64,000 nucleotides of DNA, taken from contig NZ_CP032570.1 of assembly GCF_003626915.1 (NCBI RefSeq), forward strand, positions 1,736,001 to 1,800,000, given 5' to 3'. The notes under the pieces are model-generated. The model ran no database searches. It saw only the letters and a program-made list of their open reading frames with translations, and had not been told where the DNA came from. Position 1 is the first letter of the stretch. The number at the start of each line of letters is the position of its first letter. The stretch is from Tsuneonella amylolytica (GTDB lineage: Bacteria > Pseudomonadota > Alphaproteobacteria > Sphingomonadales > Sphingomonadaceae). The translations under genes were made by a program, and so were the position numbers. Positions 17,447-26,275 of the stretch are shown in pieces.

Positions 17447-18343
17447 TCACGCGGCGGCCTGTTCGCCCTTCGCGTTGCCGGCTACCGCATCGGCGACTTC
17501 ATCCACCAGTTCGAGCGGCAGGTCGTGGCCCCAGCCCGGGATCGTCCGGATTCGCGCGCCGGGTATCGCGGCGGCAACGTCGTGGCCGTTCGCGACCGGG
17601 ATCAGCGGATCTGCCTCGCCGTGGAGGACGAGGGTGCGCACGTCGAGGGACTTCAGCATGTCGCGCCGGTCGCCGTCGGCGATGATGGCGGCCATCTGCC
17701 GTGTCGGCCCCTCGGGATAGACGCTGCGGCGCACGTTGGCTCGGGTGCGTTCGCGCACCGCGTCGATGTCGCGCGGGAAGCCGGGGCTGCCGATCACGCC
17801 GGAGAGGTACACCCCGTGCTCGACCAGAACGTCTTCCTCCAGGCTGGCGGGCCGCTTCGTCAGGGCCCTGATCGCCTCGGGCTTCGCGCGCGGCATCTTG
17901 GGGTTGCCGGTGGCGGTGAAGACCAGCGTCAGGCTGTCGGTCCTGCCCGGGTGCCGCGCGGCGAAGTGCTGGGCGATCATCCCGCCCATGCTGGCCCCCA
18001 CGATATGCGCATGCGCGATGCCGAGCGCATCGAGCAGGCCCGCCCCGTCGTCGGCCATGTCGGCGAGCGTGTAGGGCACCTTGGGCGTGAGGCCGATCTT
18101 CGACAGCAGGACGAGCTTGACGGGGCCGGGCGCCTTCACCCCGTCGAACTTCTGGGACAGGCCGATGTCGCGGTTGTCGTAGCGGATCACGCGGAAGCCG
18201 CGCTCCACCAGCGCCTCGACCAGCTCGATCGGCCACAGGGTCAGCTGCGCACCGAACCCCATGATGAGGAGAATGACCGGATCGGCGGGATCGCCGTGAT
18301 CCTCGTATTCCAGCGTGATGCCGTTGGCTTCGATCTGGGGCAT
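17447..18343 (-). CDS. Alpha/beta hydrolase
   Basis: 298 aa, cytosolic. Oxyanion region LLIMGFGAQL, nucleophile elbow GASMGG, acid Asp in GEADPLIPV and His in GWGHDLP make a complete Ser-Asp-His triad. The overall pattern, with YDNRDIGLSQKF after the first strand, resembles esterases of the aclacinomycin methylesterase (RdmC) group. The start at 18343 follows GAGGAA. It lies 32 bp downstream of nadB on the same strand. The substrate is unknown. Confidence 0.88.
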   Translation of the reverse strand: MPQIEANGITLEYEDHGDPADPVILLIMGFGAQLTLWPIELVEALVERGFRVIRYDNRDIGLSQKFDGVKAPGPVKLVLLSKIGLTPKVPYTLADMADDGAGLLDALGIAHAHIVGASMGGMIAQHFAARHPGRTDSLTLVFTATGNPKMPRAKPEAIRALTKRPASLEEDVLVEHGVYLSGVIGSPGFPRDIDAVRERTRANVRRSVYPEGPTRQMAAIIADGDRRDMLKSLDVRTLVLHGEADPLIPVANGHDVAAAIPGARIRTIPGWGHDLPLELVDEVADAVAGNAKGEQAAA

Positions 18344-18375
18344 GGTCGGTTCCTCGGAAGTCGGGTGGGGCGGAG

Positions 18376-19980
18376 TTACGGAACCAGCACGGTGTCGCGC
18401 GGAACGGGGTCCGTTTCGGGGTAGTCGAGCGTGTAGTGCAGCCCGCGGCTCTCGTGGCGCTTCAACGCGCTGCGGACGATGAGGTCCGCGCACTGGTGCA
18501 GGTTCCTGAGCTCGACGAGGTCGGTCGTGACGCGGAACGAGCCGTAGTAGTCCTGGATCTCCCGCCCCAAGAGCTCGATCCGGTGTGCCGCGCGCTCCAG
18601 CCGCTTGGTCGTGCGCACGATGCCGACGTAGTTCCACATCATTCGCCGGATTTCGGTCCAGTTCTGCTTGATGACGACTTCCTCGTCGGAATCGGTGACG
18701 CGGCTTTCGTCCCATTCCCGGATCGCCGGGGGCTCATCCATCTCGTCCCATGCCTCGAGGATGTCCTTCGCCGCCGCCTCGCCGAAGACGAAGCATTCGA
18801 GGAGCGAGTTCGAGGCGAGGCGGTTGGCGCCGTGAAGGCCGCTTTCGGTCACTTCGCCGGCGGCCCACAGGCCGGGCAGGTCGGTGCGCGCGTCGAGCCC
18901 CACCAGCACGCCGCCGCAGGTGTAGTGCTGGGCGGGGACCACCGGGATCGGCTGCGTCGTCATGTCGATGCCGAGGCCGGTCAGCTTCTCGTCGATGTTG
19001 GGGAAGTGCTCGCGCACGAATTCGGGGGCCAGGTGGCTGATGTCGAGATGGACGCAGTCGAGGCCGTAGCGCTTGATCTGGTCGTCGTTGGCGCGGGCCA
19101 CGATGTCGCGCGGGGCAAGCTCGGCGCGTTCGTCGTACGAAGGCATGTAGCGTTCACCCGTTTTCGGGTTCTTGAGGATGCCGCCTTCGCCGCGCACCGC
19201 CTCGGTGATGAGGAAGTTCTTGACCTCTAGGTTGTAGAGGCAGGTCGGGTGGAACTGCATCATCTCCATGTTGGAGACCCGCGCGCCCGCCCGCCAGGCC
19301 ATCGCGATCCCGTCGCCCGTGGCGCCGCGCGGGGCGGTGCTGAACTGGTAGACGCGGCCCGCGCCGCCGGTGGCCAGCACGGTCGCGCGCGCGACGTGCG
19401 CCTCCACCTTCCCGGTTGCCTCGTCGAGGGCATAGACGCCCCATACGCGCCCGCTGCCCGAATACTTCTCGCCGTTGCGGCCCGTGATCAGGTCGATGCA
19501 CGCGCGCCCCGCCAACATCGTGATGTTGGGGTTCGCTTCGGCCGCCCTGAGCAGCGCTTCCTGTACCGCCCAGCCGGTCGCATCGTCGACATGGACGATC
19601 CGGCGGTGGCTGTGCCCGCCCTCCCGTGTCAGATGAAGGGTGTCGGTGTCCCTGTTGAACGGAACGCCCAGTTCGATCAACCGATCGATCGAGGCGGGCG
19701 CGTTCTCGATGACGAATTCGACCGTCTCCAGCCGGTTCAGGCCCGCGCCGGCGACCATCGTGTCACGGATGTGGTCCTCGAACGTGTCGCCCGCGTCGAG
19801 CACTGCCGCGATCCCGCCTTGCGCCCACGCGGTGCTGCCGCCGGTCAGCGACCCCTTGGCGAGCACCAGGACCGATCGCGTTTCGGCGAGCGCGAGGGCC
19901 GCGGTAAGCCCGGCGGCGCCGGAGCCGATGACGATGACGTCGTATCGGGAAGCGGATCGGGCGTCGGAAGAAGCGTTCAT
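18376..19980 (-). CDS. nadB: L-aspartate oxidase
   Basis: 534 aa FAD enzyme that oxidises L-aspartate to iminoaspartate, the first step of de novo NAD synthesis. The FAD-binding motif IGSGAAGLTAAL opens the protein, followed by GGSTAWAQGGIAAV near residue 55, HSHRRIVHVDD and the C-terminal helical domain of the succinate dehydrogenase/fumarate reductase flavoprotein family. The start at 19980 was chosen over 20016 because the extra residues are Pro/Lys-rich and unlike the family. nadA and nadC are not in the window. Confidence 0.94.
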   Translation of the reverse strand: MNASSDARSASRYDVIVIGSGAAGLTAALALAETRSVLVLAKGSLTGGSTAWAQGGIAAVLDAGDTFEDHIRDTMVAGAGLNRLETVEFVIENAPASIDRLIELGVPFNRDTDTLHLTREGGHSHRRIVHVDDATGWAVQEALLRAAEANPNITMLAGRACIDLITGRNGEKYSGSGRVWGVYALDEATGKVEAHVARATVLATGGAGRVYQFSTAPRGATGDGIAMAWRAGARVSNMEMMQFHPTCLYNLEVKNFLITEAVRGEGGILKNPKTGERYMPSYDERAELAPRDIVARANDDQIKRYGLDCVHLDISHLAPEFVREHFPNIDEKLTGLGIDMTTQPIPVVPAQHYTCGGVLVGLDARTDLPGLWAAGEVTESGLHGANRLASNSLLECFVFGEAAAKDILEAWDEMDEPPAIREWDESRVTDSDEEVVIKQNWTEIRRMMWNYVGIVRTTKRLERAAHRIELLGREIQDYYGSFRVTTDLVELRNLHQCADLIVRSALKRHESRGLHYTLDYPETDPVPRDTVLVP

Positions 19981-20141
19981 CCGCGGCTTATTGCCCGCGG
20001 CGAGGGGAGGCCGCAAGCGGCGCGCGATTCATCCACATACGGCAATTTCTGAACGGCTCGGCGCGCGGCAGTTTCCGGCGCCCGCGTGCCGGGATAATCG
20101 AACAAACGACAGGGGACATGGACGGGAAGGGTCGCGATTCT

Positions 20142-20330
20142 ATGAAGATCGCTCATTTGGCGTGCGCGTTCGGCCGCCACAGCGTGGATGCAGGCAAGGC
20201 GCGCAAGGTGCACGGCGGTATGGTCGGCCGCTGCCGGCATTGCGCGACGCCGATGGAAGAAGTGATGCCGCAGCACTGGACCGTGCAGCACGTGCGCGAC
20301 GCGGGTCTCGGCGACCGGATGCTCGGCTGA
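20142..20330 (+). CDS. Small conserved-looking protein with a CxxC motif
   Basis: 62 aa. Cys9, a His-rich N-terminal part (HLACAFGRHSVD) and RCRHCATPME make a possible Cys/His zinc site. The ATG at 20142 has GAAGGG 10 bp upstream; the in-frame ATG at 20118 has a Shine-Dalgarno too close to be useful. It is a stand-alone gene, 6 bp from the convergent methyltransferase stop. Nucleic-acid or protein binding is the usual job of such knuckles, but this is a guess. Confidence 0.65.
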   Translation: MKIAHLACAFGRHSVDAGKARKVHGGMVGRCRHCATPMEEVMPQHWTVQHVRDAGLGDRMLG

Positions 20331-20336
20331 AGCGGT

Positions 20337-21083
20337 TCAGGCGGGGCGCGATACGACGAGGCAATAGCCTGCGTCGATCGCGTTCCGATCCATCAGGTGG
20401 CCGTATTCGGCTTCCCAAGCCCCGCTGGCGAGATCGGCTGCAAGGCGGTCGAGCCCGTCCTGCGTACCGTCGATCTTCCAGAACGAGCTGATGCCCTTGC
20501 GGATTTCGGGGTCGAGGTAGGCCGCGGGCCGGCGCCAGTAGGCGTAGAGGAAGCCGTCGGTGCAATCGGCGGGGATGGGAACGGGCACGATCTCCACGTG
20601 GCCGAGGACGTCGCCGTAGAGCGATAGCTTGGGCATGATGGCGGCATCGAGTTCGGCGAGCTGCGGCCAGTAGTCGAGGATCCAGGCCACCCGATTGTCG
20701 GGGTCGAAGGTCAGCAGCACCACCGGCCCGCGCGAGACGCGGCGCATTTCGCGCAGGCCCTGCGCCGGATCGGTCCAGTGATGGATGGTCAGCACCCCCA
20801 TGACCGCATCGAAGCTGTCGTCGGCGAACGGCAGCGCCTCGGCCGCGCCTCGCACGCACGGGGCGGCGCCCGCGGGCCGCTGGGCGATCATTTCGGCGGA
20901 CGGTTCGAGCGCGGTGACGTCGCGATCCGCCGGCTCGTAGCTGCCCGCGCCGGCCCCGACGTTGAGCACGGTGCGCGCATCGCCGAGAGCGTCCTCGATC
21001 ATCGCCGCGATGCGCGGGTCGGCGCGGCGCAGGTCGGCATAGTCGATGCCGATCGTGTCGTAGATCGGCGCTGTATCAGACAT
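20337..21083 (-). CDS. Class I SAM-dependent methyltransferase
   Basis: 248 aa of the UbiE/Methyltransf_11 type. SAM motif I VLNVGAGAGSYEP (~39-51), acidic loop ALEPSAEM, motif II-like FADDSFDAVMGVLTIHHW and post-motif VVLLTFDP are clear. The C-terminal half is Trp/Tyr-rich and specific. Its start overlaps the stop of the ABC ATPase gene by 8 bp, so it is translated after it. The acceptor substrate is not predictable. Confidence 0.88.
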   Translation of the reverse strand: MSDTAPIYDTIGIDYADLRRADPRIAAMIEDALGDARTVLNVGAGAGSYEPADRDVTALEPSAEMIAQRPAGAAPCVRGAAEALPFADDSFDAVMGVLTIHHWTDPAQGLREMRRVSRGPVVLLTFDPDNRVAWILDYWPQLAELDAAIMPKLSLYGDVLGHVEIVPVPIPADCTDGFLYAYWRRPAAYLDPEIRKGISSFWKIDGTQDGLDRLAADLASGAWEAEYGHLMDRNAIDAGYCLVVSRPA

Positions 21084-22011
21084 TGCTGGTGAGGCTGACG
21101 AAGACGTCCTCGAGGTCCGCCTCGCGCGTCGTCACGTCCTCGATCACGAAGCCCTGGTCCTGCACCAGCGCGAGCACCTGCCCGGCGGTCAGCTTGTCCT
21201 TGTCGTAGGTGATCGCGACGGTGCGCTCGCCCTTCTTCTCGGCCTTCTTGAAGGCGGCGTGCGCGGGCGGCTGGCCCATGTCGCGGTCGACCGTCACCTC
21301 GACGACCTTTTCCGCCATCATGCCGACGAGTTCGCGGGTCGGCTTGTCGGTGATCAGTTCGCCGTGATTGATGATGGCGATCCGGTCGCAGAGCTGCTCG
21401 GCTTCCTCGAGGTAGTGCGTCGTCAGGACCACGGTCACGCCCTCTCGGTTGAGGCGGGTCACCAGCTCCCACAACTGCTTGCGCAGTTCGACGTCGACGC
21501 CGGCGGTCGGTTCGTCGAGCACGAGGATGGGCGGCGAATGGACCATCGCCTTGGCCACCAGCAGCCGCCGCTTCATCCCGCCCGACAGCGTGCGGGCATA
21601 GGCATCGCGCTTGTCCGACAGGTGCACTGCTGCGAGCAGTTCCTCCGACCGGCGCTGGCCCGCGGGAATGCCGTAGAAGCCGGCCTGGTTCTCCAGCACC
21701 TCGAAAGGGGTGAAGAACGGGTCGAAGACAATTTCCTGCGGCACGATGCCGATGCTGCGCTTGGCATTGCGCGGGTTCTTCGCAATGTCGAAGCCCCAGA
21801 TTTCCGCGTTGCCGGCGGTCTTGTCGACGAGTCCGGCCAGGATGTTGATGAGGGTAGACTTGCCCGCGCCGTTGGGGCCGAGCAGGCCGAAGATCCCGCC
21901 CTGCGGCACGTCGAAGCTCACGCCCTTCAGGGCCAGCTTCCCCTCCTCTCCCTTGATGCCGGCATAGCGCTTGACGAGGTTGGCGATGCGGATCGCGGGG
22001 GGCGTGGTCAT
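21076..22011 (-). CDS. ABC transporter ATP-binding protein (ABC-2 / drug-resistance type)
   Basis: 311 aa ATPase. Walker A GPNGAGKST, Q-loop VPQE, signature LSGGMKRR, Walker B ILVLDEPTAG and H-loop TTHYLEEAE are intact. A ~75-residue C-terminal extension with alternating charges matches the DUF4162-like tail of DrrA/CcmA-type exporters. No permease gene lies beside it; the neighbour is a methyltransferase overlapping by 8 bp. The membrane partner must be elsewhere or the protein may have another role. Confidence 0.9.
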   Translation of the reverse strand: MTTPPAIRIANLVKRYAGIKGEEGKLALKGVSFDVPQGGIFGLLGPNGAGKSTLINILAGLVDKTAGNAEIWGFDIAKNPRNAKRSIGIVPQEIVFDPFFTPFEVLENQAGFYGIPAGQRRSEELLAAVHLSDKRDAYARTLSGGMKRRLLVAKAMVHSPPILVLDEPTAGVDVELRKQLWELVTRLNREGVTVVLTTHYLEEAEQLCDRIAIINHGELITDKPTRELVGMMAEKVVEVTVDRDMGQPPAHAAFKKAEKKGERTVAITYDKDKLTAGQVLALVQDQGFVIEDVTTREADLEDVFVSLTSNV

Positions 22012-22104
22012 GGGCAGGTCGCGTACTGATGTTGGGTGCAACCCGCAACAGCGGGTGCACGGGCGCCGTTGCGCGCCGCCCGCAACATCGGTATCCGCCG
22101 CTCC

Positions 22105-22365
22105 ATGAGCATTCCCCCGCCCGAAGTAACCAAGGTGATCCAGCGCCGCGTCTGGTGCGACGGCGCGACCGACATCCGCAGCGGCGCGCACTATCGCCCC
22201 GCCGCGCTCGGCCATCCCAAGGTCTGGCTGGAGATCGACGAGCACGGCTACGTCGATTGCGGCTACTGCGACCGCCGCTTCGTGCTGGAAGGCGGCCCCG
22301 CCGACGGCGCCGACCAGGCAAGCCTCGTCGACATCTCCGAAGGAAGCGATCCGGGCCACCGCTAA
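22105..22365 (+). CDS. NDUFS6-like zinc-finger protein (zf-CHCC)
   Basis: 86 aa. The core GHPKVWLEIDEHGYVDCGYC is the Cys-His-Cys-Cys zinc site of the complex I accessory subunit NDUFS6 (13 kDa), which alphaproteobacteria share with mitochondria. The bacterial protein is expected on the cytosolic side of NADH dehydrogenase. The ATG at 22105 is preferred; upstream residues are Arg/Ala-rich noise. It diverges from the ABC ATPase gene. The zinc site and length fit the family well. Confidence 0.85.
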   Translation: MSIPPPEVTKVIQRRVWCDGATDIRSGAHYRPAALGHPKVWLEIDEHGYVDCGYCDRRFVLEGGPADGADQASLVDISEGSDPGHR

Positions 22366-22412
22366 CTAGGAGCCGGTCGCAATTGCATCGCGCGTTACCT
22401 ACATAGCGCCTG

Positions 22413-23834
22413 ATGACATCCGATCCCCACAGCCTGATCTATGCCGACGGCAAGCTCGATCCCGACGAGGCGAAGGCGCTTGCCGCCGAAACGCTGCGCG
22501 GTTGCGACGATGGCGAACTCTACCTCCAGTTCGCCGCGAGCGAGAGCTTCGTCTTCGACGACGGGCGGCTGAAGACCGCGGACTATTCGCGCGATGCGGG
22601 CTTCGGCCTGCGCGGTGTATCGGGCGAGACGACCGGGTTCGCCCATGCGAGCGAGATCAGCGCCGGCGCGATCCGCCGGGCGGGTGAGACGCTCCGCCTC
22701 CTCGATCCCGCGAAGGGAGCGCGGGCCGCCCCGCCGCCGCGGTCGAACCGGCACCTCTATACCGATGCCAGTCCGCTCGACGGTATCCCGTTCGAGCGGA
22801 AGGTCGCCCTTCTGGAGCGGATCGACGCCGCCGTCCGGGCGAAGGACCCGCGGGTCGTGCAGGCGACGGCGAGCCTCGCCGGATCGTGGACCGGGATCGA
22901 GATCGTGCGGCCCGACGGTTTCATTGCGCGCGACATCCGCCCGCTGGTCCGGCTCAACGTCTCGGTCGTCGCCGAGTCGGGCGGGCGTCGCGAGACCGGC
23001 AGCTTCGGCTTCGGCGGACGGTATCTCTACGACGACCTGTTCGACGAGGCGAACTGGATGCGCGCGGTGGACGAGGCGGTGGCGCAGGCGCTCGTCAATC
23101 TCGAAAGCGTGCCCGCCCCCGCCGGTGAGATGACCGTCCTGCTCGGTCCCGGCTGGCCGGGCGTTCTGCTGCACGAGGCGGTCGGCCACGGGCTCGAGGG
23201 CGATTTCAACCGCAAGGGCACCAGCGCGTTCTCGGGCCGCATCGGCGAGCGTGTGGCGGCCCCCGGGGTCACGGTCGTTGACGACGGCAGCATCGCGAAC
23301 CGCCGCGGCTCGCTCAGCATCGACGACGAGGGGACGCCCACGCAGGAGACGGTGCTGATCGAGGACGGTATCCTCAAGGGATATATGCAGGACCGGCTCA
23401 ACGCGCGACTGATGGGCGTCGCGGCCACCGGAAACGGACGGCGCCAGGGCTATGCCCATGCGCCGATGCCGCGCATGACCAACACCTTCATGCGGGCCGG
23501 GGCCGACGATCCGGCCGAACTGCTGTCGCGCGTGAAGAAGGGTATCTTCGCCAAGAGCTTCGGCGGCGGTCAGGTCGATATCGTCAGCGGCAAGTTCACC
23601 TTCGGTTGCACCGAGGCCTATCTCGTCGAGAACGGCAAGCTGGGCGCGCCGATCAAGGGTGCGACGCTGATCGGCAACGGGCCGAGCGTGCTCACCCGCG
23701 TCACCGGCATCGGCACCGACATGGCGCTCGACGAGGGCGTCGGCATGTGTGGCAAGGGCGGGCAGAGCGTGCCCGCCAGGGTCGGCCAGCCGACGCTGCT
23801 GGTGGGCGGACTGACTGTCGGCGGCACGGCCTGA
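22413..23834 (+). CDS. tldD: Metalloprotease TldD
   Basis: 473 aa. The zinc motif HEAVGHGLEGDFNRKG (HExxxH) lies mid-protein, with the third ligand expected in the GCTEAYLVENG region. The Gly-rich C-terminal ending VGGLTVGG is typical. TldD and TldE/PmbA form a heterodimeric protease that trims unstructured peptides, including gyrase-modulating and RiPP precursors. The TldE partner is not in the window. The ATG at 22413 lacks a strong Shine-Dalgarno and follows TACATA by about a dozen bases, so a short leader is possible. Confidence 0.95.
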   Translation: MTSDPHSLIYADGKLDPDEAKALAAETLRGCDDGELYLQFAASESFVFDDGRLKTADYSRDAGFGLRGVSGETTGFAHASEISAGAIRRAGETLRLLDPAKGARAAPPPRSNRHLYTDASPLDGIPFERKVALLERIDAAVRAKDPRVVQATASLAGSWTGIEIVRPDGFIARDIRPLVRLNVSVVAESGGRRETGSFGFGGRYLYDDLFDEANWMRAVDEAVAQALVNLESVPAPAGEMTVLLGPGWPGVLLHEAVGHGLEGDFNRKGTSAFSGRIGERVAAPGVTVVDDGSIANRRGSLSIDDEGTPTQETVLIEDGILKGYMQDRLNARLMGVAATGNGRRQGYAHAPMPRMTNTFMRAGADDPAELLSRVKKGIFAKSFGGGQVDIVSGKFTFGCTEAYLVENGKLGAPIKGATLIGNGPSVLTRVTGIGTDMALDEGVGMCGKGGQSVPARVGQPTLLVGGLTVGGTA

Positions 23835-23879
23835 ATGGTCAGCACCGGTTCAGCCGCCTCGTGCTACATGGGCCGGGTC

Positions 23880-24293
23880 ATGAGAAGAATCGCCTGCATA
23901 GCTCTCGCCGTTTCACTCGCCGCTCTCGTGGCGGCCCCCGCCGCCGCCGACCGGGCCGATCGCGGCGAGGCGCGGCTGGCGAAGATGCTGGACGGGCGGG
24001 TCGCCGGCGCGCCGGAGGATTGCATCCGCGACTTCGCGCAGGAAGGCATGACGGCCGTCGACGGCGTGGGCTTCGTATTCCGCCGCGGCGATACCCTGTG
24101 GGTCAACCGCCCGGCTGCGGCCAACTTCGTCGACGACGGCGACCTGCCGGTGATCGAGAAGTGGAGTTCCTCGCAGCTGTGCGTCCACGACCGGGTGGAG
24201 ATGCGCGACCGGCTGTCGCTCATCCCCGGTCCCGTCCTTACGCTCGGCGAATTCGTCCCGTTCCGCCGCCCGACACCCGGAGACATGCAATGA
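23880..24293 (+). CDS. Secreted hypothetical protein, paralogue A
   Basis: 137 aa with a signal peptide ending AAPAAA. The mature N terminus RGEARLAKMLDGRVAGAPEDC is shared with the next gene. Two later segments also align: DTLWVNRPAA and SSQLCVHD, so two cysteines may form a disulfide in the periplasm. The stop overlaps the next ATG (ATGA). No known domain. Tandem duplication with divergence is the best explanation of the pair. Confidence 0.75.
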   Translation: MRRIACIALAVSLAALVAAPAAADRADRGEARLAKMLDGRVAGAPEDCIRDFAQEGMTAVDGVGFVFRRGDTLWVNRPAAANFVDDGDLPVIEKWSSSQLCVHDRVEMRDRLSLIPGPVLTLGEFVPFRRPTPGDMQ

Positions 24294-24700
24294 TCCGCTC
24301 CAAACGCCTACCCTACTTCGTCGCCCTCGCTGCCATCGCCGCTACGGCTGCCATTCCGGCCCAGCTTTCGGCGGGAGAGCGGCGGACCGGCGAACAGAAG
24401 CTCGCCAAGATGCTCGAAGGCCGGGTTGCGGGCGAGCCGGTGAGCTGCGTCGATACCTATCGCAATCGCCAGTCGCAGATCGTCGAAGGCGCGGCGGTCG
24501 TGTACGGCTCCGGCCGCACGATCTGGGTCAACCGGACAGCCCGTCCGCAGGATCTCGACCGGTGGGATGCGATGCTGACGAAGCAGTTCGGCACGCGCCT
24601 CTGCCGCCAGGATATCGTGACGACCTTCGACACGTCGACCGGGATGTACACCGGCAACATCTTCCTCACCGACTTCGTACCCTACACCCGCGCGAACTGA
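24290..24700 (+). CDS. Secreted hypothetical protein, paralogue B
   Basis: 136 aa, signal peptide through ~residue 28 (AIPAQLSAG). Shares TGEQKLAKMLEGRVAGEP, then VSCVDTY, RTIWVNRTA and GTRLCRQD with the preceding gene: the same two cysteines and the same order of segments. Coupled to it by a 4-bp overlap. Probably periplasmic. Function unknown; the strict conservation of KML.GRVAG hints at a functional or structural core. Confidence 0.75.
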   Translation: MIRSKRLPYFVALAAIAATAAIPAQLSAGERRTGEQKLAKMLEGRVAGEPVSCVDTYRNRQSQIVEGAAVVYGSGRTIWVNRTARPQDLDRWDAMLTKQFGTRLCRQDIVTTFDTSTGMYTGNIFLTDFVPYTRAN

Positions 24701-24708
24701 CGGGCGCC

Positions 24709-25257
24709 GTGGCCGCCGCCCCGCGCCGCTGGGCGGCGGACCTGCTGTATTTCTGGTTCCACGAACTGTCGCCCGCCGATTGGTGGGGCGGTTCGCCCGC
24801 GCTCGACGCGCGGATCGCACGGCGGTTCGGCGGCGACCTCGCGATGTTGCGCACGCGTTGGGCGAGCGAGTTTCTGTCCGACCCGCTGACGGCGCGGGCG
24901 GCGATCCTGCTGTTTGACCAGGTGCCGCGCAACGTGCATCGCGGCACGGCGGAGGCCTTCGCCACCGATCCTCTGGCCCGCGCCATCGCGCGCGGCGCCA
25001 TGGCGAAGGGGTGGCACCTCGGCTTGCCGGACCGCGAGCGCGCCTTCGTGGGCATGCCGCTGATGCACAGCGAGGGAATCGCCGACCAGCGCGCCAGCCT
25101 CGCGTTCTTCCGCACCATTCCTGCGAACTTTGGCTTTGCTCGGGATCACTGGCGGATGATCGCCCGTTTCGGGCGGTTTCCCCACCGCAACCCCATCCTG
25201 GGGCGACGCTCGACGGCGGCCGAAAAGGCTGCGGTCGCGGCGGGGAACGCGTGGTAA
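24709..25257 (+). CDS. DUF924 family protein
   Basis: 182 aa helical soluble protein. LLYFWFHELSPADWWGG at the start, the conserved ILLFDQVPRNVHRGTAEAFA and the ending FGRFPHRNPILGR are hallmark DUF924 segments. The start is GTG at 24709, 8 bp after the previous stop. The fold is tetratricopeptide-like; no activity is known. It follows the paralogue pair closely and may be cotranscribed. Confidence 0.88.
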   Translation: MAAAPRRWAADLLYFWFHELSPADWWGGSPALDARIARRFGGDLAMLRTRWASEFLSDPLTARAAILLFDQVPRNVHRGTAEAFATDPLARAIARGAMAKGWHLGLPDRERAFVGMPLMHSEGIADQRASLAFFRTIPANFGFARDHWRMIARFGRFPHRNPILGRRSTAAEKAAVAAGNAW

Positions 25258-25312
25258 CGATGTGCGGTGTAGCCATATCGTGAAGACAGAACAGCAAAGG
25301 GAGGAGATCGCC

Positions 25313-26275
25313 ATGAACACCCCGCAGCAGCCAGTGGGCTCGCCTTTCGGATACCGTTCGACCGCCCGCGAGGCGATGGCGGGGCAGGACCTTACCGGCA
25401 GACGCATCGTCGTCACCGGCGGCTATTCCGGCATCGGCACGGAGACGGTGCGCGCACTGGCGGGTGCGGGCGCCGAGGTGATCGTCGGGGCCCGGCGCGT
25501 CGAAGCCGCAGAGGGAGTGCTGGCTGGCATTGGCGGATCCGTCGCGATCCTGCCGCTCGATCTGTCGGACCCCGCATCCATCGACGCATTCGCCGACGCC
25601 GTCGCGAACCGGTGGGACGCGCTCGACATCCTGATCAACAACGCCGCCGTCATGGCCAGCCCGCTCACCCGCGATGCGCGCGGGTACGAGGGGCAGTTCG
25701 CGACCAACCATCTCGGGCATTTCCAACTGACTGCCCGCCTCTGGTCCTTGCTGGCGACCGGCGGCCATGCGCGCGTCGTGGCGCTGTCCTCGATCGGGCA
25801 CCGTCTCGGCGCCCCCGACCTCGACGACCCGAACTTCGAGCGGCGCGACTACGACAAGTGGCAGGCATACGGCCAGGCCAAAAGCGCCAATGCGCTGTTC
25901 GCGCTCTACCTCGACCGGCTGGGCGAACCCCACGGCGTGCGCGCCTTTTCGGTCCACCCGGGGGGGATCATGACCCCGCTCCAGCGGCATCTCAGCCGAG
26001 AAGAGCAGGTCGCGATGGGCTGGATCGACGCGGACGGAAACGTCAACGAACGCTTCAAGACGACCGAGCAAGGCGCCGCCACCACGGTCTGGGCGGCGAC
26101 CTCGCCGCTGCTCGAGGGCAAGGGCGGGGTCTATTGCGAAGATTGCGACGTGGCCGCCCCGGCGAGCGCGGACCGGCCGACGGGCGGCGTCCATCCGCAC
26201 CTGCGCGACGAGGGGCTGGCCGAACGGTTGTGGGCCCTGTCCGAGGAGATGACCGGGGTGCGGTTCAGGCCGTAG
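25313..26275 (+). CDS. Short-chain dehydrogenase/reductase, retinol-dehydrogenase-like
   Basis: 320 aa SDR. Cofactor motif VTGGYSGIG (~34-42), NNAA, catalytic Ser in LSSIGHR and YGQAK Tyr/Lys. The C-terminal CEDCDVAAP region is typical of the WWOX/retinol dehydrogenase-like oxidoreductases common in alphaproteobacteria. ATG at 25313 is behind GGGAGGAGAT. The 3' end overlaps the convergent nth gene by 11 bp. The substrate is unknown. Confidence 0.9.
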   Translation: MNTPQQPVGSPFGYRSTAREAMAGQDLTGRRIVVTGGYSGIGTETVRALAGAGAEVIVGARRVEAAEGVLAGIGGSVAILPLDLSDPASIDAFADAVANRWDALDILINNAAVMASPLTRDARGYEGQFATNHLGHFQLTARLWSLLATGGHARVVALSSIGHRLGAPDLDDPNFERRDYDKWQAYGQAKSANALFALYLDRLGEPHGVRAFSVHPGGIMTPLQRHLSREEQVAMGWIDADGNVNERFKTTEQGAATTVWAATSPLLEGKGGVYCEDCDVAAPASADRPTGGVHPHLRDEGLAERLWALSEEMTGVRFRP

